From positions 8,633,001 to 8,697,000 of the forward strand of contig OX579636.1 in assembly GCA_951230915.1 (NCBI GenBank): a stretch of DNA of 64,000 bases, in the 5' to 3' direction. Positions 36,287 through 45,690 of this stretch are shown here, piece by piece (positions within the stretch are counted from its first letter, which is position 1; every line of letters begins with the position of its first letter). A program made the translations under genes and the position numbers. A model generated the notes under the pieces. That model saw nothing but the letters and a program-made list of their open reading frames with translations. It had not been told where the DNA came from and did not search any database. The stretch comes from Antitrichia curtipendula (Eukaryota > Streptophyta > Bryopsida > Hypnales > Leucodontaceae).

Positions 36287-36879
36287 AGTCGGTGAAGACG
36301 AAGTTCCCTATGTCCATGAGAACGAGTGGGAAGGTGGGAGCAATCGCGGAGCTGGAGGGCCAGGGTTAGCAGGCAATCTTATTAGAACGGAGGGATGGCA
36401 AGGTGCGACCTACCGCCTTGCTGCCCGGAAGAACTTGCTGCTGCTGCCCACTTGGCCTTCGAAATTCTAAGTCGAAGACTTTCGACTTCAAGAACATCCA
36501 CCTGCTGCTGCGGGTTGGGAGTTTTGGATCCAAGGTAGATTTTTTGATTCAGTAAGCATGGTTGTCAACTGAGAGACTGCATATGTGTAACTAGGACGGA
36601 GTATATGATACAAACTCGCCGTTGTCATTGAAAAATTTCTAATGCAAAATTGCTGAGCGATTTCTTGCAAGACTTCCAAGGATTCAACAGCAAGGATAGC
36701 CTGGAGACCTTCCGAAGATTCACGGAGAAATTTGATGTTTGTAATGACTTGCTCTGATCATGTCGTAAGTATGAAATGTTCACTGTCAAAATGTTCAAAA
36801 CAATGACTGCAAAATTTGAAATTATATTTTTGGAGAGTCTTCGTAATTTATGACTTTATGAACATGAACTGCTCAGATT
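36287..36879. other. Intergenic DNA between the cysteine-rich peptide and LRR pseudogene
   Basis: Contains a 69-codon plus frame (36261-36470) overlapping the peptide stop and a 63-codon minus frame (36488-36679). Neither has known motifs. If the LRR gene once had a kinase domain it would lie here on the minus strand, but I see none. Confidence 0.4.
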
Positions 36880-36925
36880 ATTTGGGATTTAACCAGAGAG
36901 CTGGTTGTTATTCAGATCAAGTTCA

Positions 36926-37371
36926 ACTACACTAAAGATGATATTTAGTGTCTTGTACACTAAATACGAAGGCATACACTAAAAGCCAATTACCCTATGA
37001 AAGTAAGTAACATTAAATGTCAATTCAAACACTAAATGTGAACCAGAGTTGTCATATCAGACGGAATATCACTGTTCACGGACAGAATCGGACCGATTAG
37101 GGCTAGGCGGCTGCAAACTTCAGAGCCTTGTAACTTTTGCAAATCAGGAAAATGAGATGTTTTTCGGCATCTACAGTTTTTGTAGATGCCGGAAAACATC
37201 TCATTTTCCTGATTTGAAGAATTTTTGCAAAAGTTACAAGGCTCTGAAGTTTGAAGCCGGCACATTCAAGTCTAACACTAATTGTGGACAAGTTCAGATT
37301 TAGTGTTGTAGCTAGTAGGGGGGTAAAAACACTAAATGTCACTCAACACTAAATATCATCTTTAGTGTAGT
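36926..37371. mobile_element. CACTA-like foldback element with subterminal CACTAAA repeats
   Basis: The left end ACTACACTAAAGATGATATT and the right end in inverse are identical over more than 20 bases. ACACTAA or its complement occurs many times inside (near 36958, 36975, 37030, 37276, 37294, 37331, 37346), resembling the subterminal transposase-binding repeats of CACTA elements. A central hairpin occupies 37099-37258. Removing the element leaves LRR coding sequence readable on both sides. The target duplication is not clear. Confidence 0.6.
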
Positions 37372-37460
37372 CCTTCCCAATCAGCGACTTCGGGAGGAAT
37401 CTTTCCAGTCAGATTATTTGCTTGCAAATTGATTATTGCGAGAAGCGACAGATTCCTTAA

Positions 37461-38404
37461 CCCCTAAAGGACCAAACACCGTTTTTTGACAACATAGCGT
37501 TTTTGGGCAGCTCACCACGAATGGAATTTTTATTTTTTTTCTTTGGAATTTTCACACAAGATGTGCCTGAGGAGTAGCTTTAGGGCTCAACAATTTTCAT
37601 AACTTTTGACCACATGGTGAAAAAGTTATGGTATGATATGTAGTTTTCATTGTTCGGCGGGCAGCCCAGGCAGGAAAAAAAACTTCTTTAAAAATCATTT
37701 TCTAGAGAAATAAAAATTTGAAATTGGTTCTCTAGATTTATGTGCACTAGGAAAGCTTTGAATCATTCCACTTTGATTTATGAGATGAAAGTTATGAGGA
37801 ATTTTAGTTGTGGGTAGTTTGCGGGTAGTTATGGAATCTCTACTCTAAAATAAACTTTGAAGTCCTTTATTTAATTCAATTTTCAATATTTTGGGGAAAA
37901 AAATATAACACAAGGTGTAGATTTTTTATTACAACATTACAATTGTTCCGATTGGCATTTTTCAATTCCATAATTAAATCCTTAACAATTTAGTGTTTTG
38001 AATCATTTTCTACTTCTTTCTATTTACTATTTTTTCCTATATGTTGTACAATTCCAAATGATCTGAAATTTTTCAAGCATGTAGCTAACTTGCTTTGAAG
38101 AATGAATCCAAAGAGTTACCACCATTTTGGACATTTTTTCATACAAATGTGACCATGTGAAGTGCAGCTGCCCGGTTTTTCGCAGGGACAAAAAAAGGGT
38201 TTTTGTCACTTCAAATGCTAATATCTTGCAATCTACACGGTGAAAATTTCTGAAATTTTTTTCACATCTTCTCAAACTAGTTTACTACAAGATCCTACGG
38301 TTACATGTGTCCAAAAATGTTTTTTTTCCAAAATTTGGTACTTGTACTAAAAATGGCAGTTTGGGAGCGTTTTCTGTGAAAACATAGTCAAAAACCTTTA
38401 GGGG
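37461..38404. mobile_element. TTAA-flanked MITE inserted in the LRR pseudogene
   Basis: TTAA at 37457-37460 and 38405-38408; both ends read CCCCTAAAGG inward. The interior from 37920 to 38404 is collinear with 17450-17940. Deleting the element and one TTAA rejoins the LRR frame without loss or gain (PLS-LRN-LSLL), so the insertion duplicated only this short target. No transposase is encoded in its 944 bp. Confidence 0.8.
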
Positions 38405-39405
38405 TTAAGCTAAGTGGAATTTCTCCACTGAAATAACTGCCATAAAGTCCAAGATATGTGGGAAGCGTCAGATTTCCGAAACTAGATGGAATCTCTCCAC
38501 TGAAGTTGTTAAACCCAAGATGAAACCAGACCATCCTGTCTCTCAAGTTTGCAACCCCTTCCAAGTTTCCGCTTATGCCATTATTAATTGCAAGGAAACC
38601 ACTGAGCCTTCTGGACTCGAACAAAGAGCCTGGAAGAGGCCCAGGCAACTGGTATTTATACTGCACCAATGTGGTCAAGTTCGGCATGCTTCCGAACATG
38701 TCTGGAATGTGGCCCGTGAGCGTCACTTGCCAGATTTAAATCTTACAAATGCGTCAGAATCTGCAGGGATGGAATGGGACCCATGATGTTGCACCTCTCA
38801 AGATGGAGTGTTCTCAACTTGGTCATCTTCAAGATCCCTGTGGGAATTAAAGCTTTTGAAAACTGAACGCCCTCAAGTCCAAGATCCTCCATGCTCTCCC
38901 AAAAACTCAAAGTCCTCTAGCCTTGGCACCATGTCCAGGGCGTCCAATTCAAGTCTGAACCTAACCATAAAACTTTCAGCTTTAAAATCGTGAAGAAGGC
39001 TACGGGAAGTGTACCGTTCCTGGGACAGAGTCAATTCCTCAAGCTTCGTGAGTGAAAATATGGACTGTGGCATCTGGCCTTCGAAGTGGTTCTTTGCAAG
39101 GAGCAGGACTCGCTCCTGAAGCTCGTTAAATCTGGTCACACGGTGCCGTCGATGTTCGATCCAGCACTTGCAGTTGCTGCAGGTTTATAAGGTTTGCTGG
39201 TAATTCCCCGCCAATGAAGGTCCAACTCAGGTTCAGGGACACCAGCTTGGAGCAATTCACGATGTCTTCAGGAAAATTTCCGTTCAAACTCGGGTTTCCT
39301 ACATTCAAGGCTGTAAGATTGGCAAACTTGGCTGCATGCCAACACACCAATTCATCACATTGAAGCACGTAACTCTTGTCCCAAGTACGCCCTCTGTTTG
39401 CACAG

Positions 39406-40284
39406 TTATCAAAGTCGTTTCAAAGACAAACAGTGATAAAATCACGCCACGAGAGGATTCGGTCACTTACCAAAACTCAGAGCGTGGATATCACCAGCGA
39501 GATTACAGAAAGGGATAGAGGAGAAATCTAGCACTGAACCGCTATGCAACAGACGGTTCCTAAAGTTTCGCAAATGTGGATGGACAGTACAACAATGAGA
39601 GCATTCCTCACGCCAGCATATGTAGTAATCGATCAGTTCCTAGCTATACAACGTGTGATAAATCATAGAGTGTGTCTATAAACTTACTTCAATTGAAACT
39701 TGCTTCACCAGAGGAAAGATCATACCTTCATGGCGTTGATTAGCTAACGATGTCGCTTTCCATGAGGTTTCTTCTCTCACACACAAGCATGCGCCCTTAG
39801 AAGTGTCTTCAACGAAGATCACACCATACCCATAATAAAACGTCAGAGAGACAAGTATCATGTTCGTGTGCCGACAGTCTCGAGACGTGATATCAGAAGT
39901 CCCAATGGTCAGAGCGTGTCTTTGATGTACGGCGAGGTGTGCCACACGAACGCTCTTCATTAAGAGGATACGACAAAATGATTTGGCTCACAAACAGAGC
40001 TTGCAGAATCCACACAATCCACTTCAGACAAAACCTACCTTCTTTGCTCTAGTGAATGCTTAGTACATGTGAAAGCTGTGAAATCTGAGTCTGCATGGGA
40101 CCTTAAACTCTTGCTATGTCTTCCAGCTGCTGGAGAGTTTCTCCACAAGGCGGAAATCAAAGATTGTCAGCTAATCCAGTGCATATATGATTGATCACGC
40201 CCTGCAACATCCTACTTCGAAAAAACAACCAATAACATTCTGTGAATTTACGAACCACAAGCAAACTGAAACCTAAGGTAGACA
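39406..40284. other. Intergenic DNA upstream of the LRR pseudogene
   Basis: Open frames such as 39676-39960 (minus, 94 codons) show no LRR, signal peptide or other recognised motif. It may include the former LRR promoter. Confidence 0.35.
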
Positions 40285-40459
40285 CACTACAAGAGAAAGG
40301 GGTGTTTTAAGTAGTGTCTTAGACATCACGCCTTTTAAGTAAGGTTTTAAGTAAAATTTTACTAAAAAGACTGTCTTTTTAGTAAAATTTTACTTAAAAC
40401 CTTACTTAAAAGATGTGATGTCTAAGACACTACTTAAAACACCCCTTTCTCTTGTAGTG
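40285..40459. mobile_element. CACTA-type foldback MITE with ACA target duplication
   Basis: A 175-bp near-perfect palindrome. The left arm starts CACTACAAGAGAAAGGGGTG and the right arm is its inverse. The trinucleotide ACA flanks both sides (40282-40284 and 40460-40462), which is the 3-bp duplication expected for CACTA elements. The arms are nearly 80 bases long with only a few mismatches, so the insertion is young or its arms are kept similar. Confidence 0.85.
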
Positions 40460-40462
40460 ACA

Positions 40463-41858
40463 TACCCACTCCACCTTGCACCCAATTCCTTCCTCAAGCA
40501 CCACTGGAGTATGCTCTAGAAAAAAACTCTTGACTATTACCACACCCTTATCAAACTTGGCACGTTGAAACTATACATCTAATTTTTAAAACCCCTCAAA
40601 CTCTTGGTCTCCAACTCGTGCTCATTGAGTACAACCCATAAGTAGTCAAGTAGCCAATCATTAAGTAGTATAAAGGATCAAGTGACTAAACTTATGATTG
40701 ACAAAGATTTCAATGGCCACTAGGATTGAATGTCAAGAGAATATTGTATTGTAGGAAACAAGAAAACTGATAATCCTACAATTTAGAGTATGGACATACA
40801 AAGATTACCCCACCGCAGTGTTTAATATGACTAACAAAATGCTTACAATCAATACTTTGCACTTTGGTCTTACAGATGAACTATGCACGACTTCACTTCA
40901 CAGCTTCACTGCTATTACGACGGCAGTAAAGCAAAATCAGCATAGAGAGAGCCTCAAAGATTTCACATTCACGGAATGCAAAAAGCTCACACTCAGCAAA
41001 TACAACACCCACACTCTACAATGTTTACATCCGGTCCGAAATCAGGGACACCAGCGACAAAGTCACGCCAACCTCATTTTGAACTTCCCACACTGTAGCT
41101 TTTGGCTTCTCCTGCACACATCACCATCCTTGTCGTTCGTGGACAAGTCATCATTGTGTTGACACCCAATACTGAAGGCCGTTTCACACTATTATAGCCA
41201 ACCAAGTCGAGAGGCCGTGCCTAAACTTTGGGTGAGAATCCAAATAAATGTCCATTAAAGAGCCCATTTTGTTGGACTCTCGACCATAGTTTGGGCACGG
41301 CCTCTCAACTTGGACGATCATAGTGTGAAGCCTCCAAAGGCCAAGCCTAAAGTCCAAACTTCACCCGTGTGGCAAATTTTTCAAGCAAAAGATAAAAAAA
41401 ACATGAGAAAGGAGTCCAAGATGGCCTTGGAAAAAAAATCACAGCACATGTTCTTACCATCAAACAAGGAATATGAAGGATATAAATGGAATAGAAGGGT
41501 GGCCTTGACCATTGAAGGGAAGTAGGTTAAAGGAACTAGGTTCATTAAATGCAAAGACTCCCCGTTGTAATGGTGGAGACTAGGTTTCAAACCCCAACAA
41601 ATAACAAATAACAAATATTCTGCCAGAAATGCGACAGACTCAGTTTGGAGGGCAACAGACTCTCGACTGTGCCTATCTAAGAGAGACTAGAGTTATGTGC
41701 AACCTCACACTTCTACTACTAGGACGTCGTCAAGGGATGTGGACTGCACAGAGAAAGTGGTTCTCAAATCACAGGTACTCTGTCTGCACACGGGAAGGGA
41801 TTTCTAATCTCTAGTCCATCTCCATCATGTTGCTAGAGCTGCCAGCAAACTCGAGTGT
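40463..41858. other. Intergenic DNA downstream of the CAD gene
   Basis: Contains an unassigned 114-codon plus frame (40818-41162) and a 71-codon plus frame (41310-41525) with a Lys-rich composition. Neither has a family match. A GGTTTCAAACCCC block at about 41583 is followed by a tail of AACAAAT units to about 41618. That could be a tRNA-derived SINE end, but an A-box at the proper distance was not convincing. The CAD 3' UTR must also lie here. Confidence 0.35.
41183..41329. mobile_element. Foldback MITE with ~60-bp inverted arms
   Basis: The left end TTCACACTATTATAG and the inverted right end TTCACACTATGATCG begin arms that pair imperfectly for about 60 bases. They share the phrase GAGAGGCCGTGCC and surround a short AT-rich centre. 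There is no coding capacity. The target duplication was not identified, so the superfamily is unknown. Confidence 0.6.
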
Positions 41859-44479
41859 TCATGGCTTGAGTGAGTTCTCAATATCAACAACAAAACGGTA
41901 ACGGATATCGTTCTTCTCCAGGCGCGCCAGAGCTTGGTTCACGTAGTCAATCGGGATCTTCTCGATCATTGCCTGCACATTCTTCTCAGCTGCGAAGTCC
42001 AGCATCTCTTGAATCTCCACAGTGCCGCCCGTGATGCTGCCCTCCAAACTCAACCTCCCTGCACATCCATGGCCACAGTCAGAATACACACATTGGCGAT
42101 GGATGAAATTTGCTGCTACCACGTAGTGGATCACTAAGCCAGAGGAAACTAAAACAGTTGGGACTCTGATCTCGTCTGCTATTGAGAGAACCCCTGTCAC
42201 GAGCAGCAACTCAGCTGCTCATACGCATAATTGGGTAGCCTTCAATTAGCAAGTGCGGTATGGATGATCTGTGGCAACATGAAGTGCCACAGATCTTTGA
42301 ATGGAAATAGGGGGAGAGTAATCCCCTTTCAGCTTTCATTGAATGACTGACTGAGAAATTCATACAGTGACATACACTTGATCTCAAATGAGCTCAACCT
42401 CTTGCACACAACGTGATTGCTCAAGAGATCTACAATCAACTCCCAGAAATTACTCGCTTACATAAATTAAAATGCTCAAAGAAAGGCAAATAGAATCCTC
42501 TACCTTGAAGCCCAATTGAACCACTCTGAAAAATGAACACTTACCCATGACAAAAAAGTGCGGGGACAGTTTCAACTCCGGGGGTACGCCAACTAGAGCC
42601 AGTGTACCTCCGTGCTTCAAAGTGGACAGGAAAGGGTCAATGGGGTGAGCTCCAGCTGCACAATCAATCACAAGGTCCATGCTCCTTGCTGCTGCCTGAT
42701 ACTCATACAAACATCAAGCATTCCGGAGTTAAAATTCTTCACAAAATCGACTTGCAATGAGGAGGTTCACATACCAGTTTTGTTTTTTCTGCAGAAGATC
42801 AATCCACTCGAAACGACCACAGACATATGAACTGACATCAAGAAATCGGAGTTTGCAATCAGTGCAAGGTTACGCACCTTAATTGCATCTTGATCTTTAC
42901 TGATCAAGAATTCATCAGCACCGAGTTCGTTAAGTGCTTCTTCCTTCTTGGACGGAGATGTGCTGAAAACTGTCACATGGTTGCCCATCGCCTTGGCAAA
43001 TTTGACAGCCAAGTGCCCCAGGCCTCCCAACCCACTGACGCCCACCTTCTTCCCACCATGCAAACACCCATTCTTCTTCAAGGGGCTGAACACTGTGATG
43101 CCCGCACACAGAAGCGGCGCTGCGTTTTCCATAGTCAGCGCATCCGGGATGTGCACCACGTATCTGCACAAAGAGGGAGGATATTGTCAAATTGAAAGAG
43201 CGTCTAACTACGTACCTAAGACTGATGAGTGTTTAGGGTTTTGCAAGTTAACCCCTTAAGAAACAAGGATTCAGGGTTCGAAAATGACCGATTCAAATGA
43301 TCGTTGTGAAAAGTACAACTCAGATGAAGCCAAATTCTATCTCACCAGAATCAGAGAAGGGCATTGCTTGTGTTGATCGGTAAATGAATAAAATTGGACA
43401 AAACACGATCCCCAAATGATCTACTTAAAGCTGCTGAAAAAGCAAGAGGCCTAATGTGGACCCTCTCGGTCCTTTAGGGGTTACCCAACCAGATTGGTTC
43501 ATTCTATAGGAAAGTCTTTGTACGTTTGTACCTCTCGTTGGTAACTTGGAGGTTGGAGAATCCACCGCGAGTGATAGTCTTGTCAGCGTCTTCTTGATTG
43601 AACTGTCGGACAGATCCGTCACAGTAATTCTCTTGTCTCTCTTCGCAAAGCTCACAGGATTTACACGACGTCACGTAACACCCAACGCCCACACGGTCGC
43701 CTGGTTTGAATCTGGTGACATTCTTTCCTACCTCCTTCACCACTCCAACCACTTCATGCCTGCCACAAAATTCAGTCACAGCATTTCAAACACCGACAAT
43801 GGAGTGTTGATGGGTTTCCGAGCACAGTTACAAGATGTGAATCTTTCGTAAGCTTTGCAATGAACACTGCTGCACTTCTGGATGAGAAATCAATATTGAG
43901 GATGAGAGATTACCCTGGAACCACGGGATACTGCACATCACCGAGATAGTTCCTGGTCCACACGAGCTCCGCATAGCAGATACCACAGTGTGTCACGTCC
44001 AGGACAACATCCTCAGGCCCTGGAAATCTGCGAGAAGCAACCAAGCCAACGTCAAATTGATTTGCCAACACTTGGAAGGAAGAAGATGTGTGCTTTGGCA
44101 ACACTGTGAATCAAAATCACGCAAGAGAGAAGGGAAGGCAAAATGTTGCCATCAAGACACAGATCAAGCGGACCAAATCTTTGCGGGCTTAAAATGACCA
44201 ATTCGATTGTGAGATACAGAATTCAGATGAGGCCAAATCCGATATCACCAGAACATCGGATGTGCTGGTCAAAAGAATAAACAGAATTTGACAAAATAAA
44301 GTCCCCATATGCCTACTCAAATCTGCTAAAATAAAAACATGACCCCTTCATGGTCTTTAGAAATCAGTCAAGTGGTGGTGTGAAATGAATCACCTGCGCT
44401 TGAATTTGAAGGGCTTGAGCTCGCCTTGTGGGTCAAATGCTGCATAGCCAATAGCATCGTAACCCTTCGTGGGATCCAT
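41859..44479 (-). CDS. CAD: Cinnamyl alcohol dehydrogenase family (zinc-dependent MDR) protein
   Basis: Six minus-strand exons (44394-44479, 43914-44027, 43532-43759, 42878-43163, 42545-42695, 41859-42058) give 354 residues in frame, the usual CAD length. Visible are the catalytic zinc ligands Cys43 (THCG), His68-Glu69 (GHE) and Cys162 (LLCAGIT). Structural zinc Cys lie at 99, 102, 105 and 113. The Rossmann GLGGLG is at 187-192 and the VTVFSTSPSKKEEAL segment fits NADP(H) use. The ending NDIRYRFVVDI is typical of the family. CADs reduce hydroxycinnamaldehydes to alcohols in phenylpropanoid metabolism; in seed-free plants the substrate may be another aldehyde. Protein location is cytosolic by family. 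The start ATG (MDPTKGYDAIGYAA) is the family-typical start. Introns 1 and 3 carry related repeat copies, and intron 5 holds a short perfect hairpin. The gene looks intact. Confidence 0.93.
42266..42295. repeat. Perfect 11-bp stem-loop in CAD intron 5
   Basis: GATCTGTGGCA and its exact complement TGCCACAGATC are separated by eight bases. No T-run follows on either strand, so it is not a terminator; its role is unknown. Confidence 0.5.
43252..43480. mobile_element. TTAA-family element in CAD intron 3
   Basis: TTAA (43248-43251) is followed by CCCCTTAAG; the other end reads CCTTTAGGGG and then TTAC at 43481-43484. At 229 bp it is non-coding. It is collinear with a more decayed copy in CAD intron 1 (44188-44357) over phrases such as AATGACC, CAGATGA and CACCAGAA. 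Confidence 0.6.
44188..44357. mobile_element. Degenerate copy of the CAD intron 3 element, in CAD intron 1
   Basis: Shares ordered phrases with 43285-43480 (AATGACC, ATTCAGATGA, CCAAAT, CACCAGAA, AATTTGACAAAA, GGTCTTTAG). The terminal CCCC/GGGG bases have decayed and the borders are approximate. Confidence 0.5.
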
Positions 44480-44520
44480 CGCTGCCAATTATGCACCAAC
44501 AGAACTCAGGATTCGGCAGT

Positions 44521-44668
44521 CCCGACGTACCAATCTCTTCTCTTACCACAACACATGCTGCATGGGTCTTTCTTCCCCATCCAGTGAAAATGATCCCGAC
44601 GTACCAATCTTTCTCTTACCACAACACATGCTGCATGGGTCTTACTTCCCCATCCAGTGAAAATGATC
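44521..44668. repeat. Two tandem 74-bp repeats just upstream of the CAD start
   Basis: The unit starting CCCGACGTACCAATCT at 44521 is repeated at 44595 with only a few changes. It lies 42-189 bases 5' of the CAD ATG, in the leader or core promoter. Confidence 0.8.
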
Positions 44669-45004
44669 TAGAACTGCAGCTCGCTCAATTGAGTCACAAG
44701 CACAGACAAAAGACGCAGAGAGGAGCAATTCTCAGCCGAAAAAGACAATTTCAGCAAACAAGTTCAAGTCTCAGGAGCTAACAGGAGCAGAAAAAGACCC
44801 AAAACACAGACTCAAGTGCACTGTCCTAATTGTCAACCTTGCTCCAAGTATTGACCGTCCTCTCAGCTGCAGCACAGCAAAAAGCTCAACAACAAGAGAA
44901 CACAGCGCCTCGCATGCGTTCGTGTACACAATGTCGGCATGAATCGTATGTTTCCTCAAAATCAGCACGTCTCTCTCTCGCAATCTGGAGCACCTGCAGC
45001 TCAA

Positions 45005-45690
45005 GCTCAAGAGGGGAGAAGGAAATGGTGTGGTTGGGAGGAAGTGGATCTCCTTTTATGGATCATCGGCTATGCACAAGGAAGCTCCTTGGCCCAAGTT
45101 TGGGCGTGGCCAGCAAGCCATGGAGTCCCAGTTTTGTAGAATTCTCCTTTTTTAATAATTTGGTTTGGTAGATCATGTTGTTGAGGAATCACCCTAAATT
45201 TTGACAAATTTTTTGTTTCTTGCCAAGTAGCCATTCGGATTCCTGTTTTGAGGGTTTCGTCTATGGTTGTGGTGATAGAAAATTATGGAAGCCTTTGATT
45301 AAAAGCATCACCACTCATTCACAAGGAAGCTCCCTAGCTTGGACTTGAAGAGGGAAGAAGGAAATGGCGTGGTTGGGAGGAAGGGGATCTCCTTTTATGG
45401 ATCATTGGCAATGCACAAGGAAGCTCCTTGGCCCAAATTTGGGTGTGGCCAGCAAGCCATGGAGTCCCAATTTTGTAGAATTCTCCTTTTTAAATAATTT
45501 GGTTTGGTAGATCATGTTGTTGAGGAATCACCCTAAATTTTGACAAATTTTTTGCTTCTTGCCAAGTAGCCATTCAGATTCCCGTTTGAGGTTTTCATCT
45601 ATGTTTGTGGTGATAGAAAATTATGGAAGTCATTGATTAAAAGCATCACCACTCATTCATAAGGAAGCTCCCTAGTTTGGACTTGAACAT
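45005..45690. repeat. Tandem 339-bp repeat (two copies plus partial and diverged third)
   Basis: GAAATGG(T/C)GTGGTTGGGAGG occurs at 45022 and 45361, and the whole intervening unit repeats at roughly 90 percent identity by eye. A partial third unit begins near 45664. A much more diverged relative is seen at about 46045-46120. No frame is conserved across copies, so it is probably non-coding. It lies about 500 bases upstream of the CAD gene. Confidence 0.75.

Larger units (their letters stand above)
36880..39405 (-). pseudogene. LRR receptor-like protein pseudogene, broken by two transposons
   Basis: Minus-strand leucine-rich repeats run from about 39405 (a Cys-containing N-cap: DNCANRG...CDELVCW) through LTALNVGNPSLNGNFP, LVSLNLSWTFIGGELP, LLLAKNHFEGQMP, NFSGEIPSSFGNL and similar repeats. 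The frame shifts near 39130 and near 38880, and an in-frame TAA follows ILTHL near 38757. The LRR frame then stops at the 37461-38404 element and resumes at 37456 with NNLTGKIPPEV. It stops again at the 36926-37371 element and resumes as ELDLNNNQLSG before ending with another stop. No transmembrane or kinase part is seen. It is related to plant LRR receptor kinases or proteins. Clearly non-functional. Confidence 0.85.

Noticed and set aside
40818..41162. 114-codon plus-strand frame
   Set aside because: No signal peptide, domain, or splice context; composition fits chance in a repeat-rich gap.
41580..41620. tRNA-derived SINE end with AACAAAT tail
   Set aside because: The B-box-like block and tail are suggestive, but an A-box at the right distance and flanking duplications were not found; kept only as a remark.
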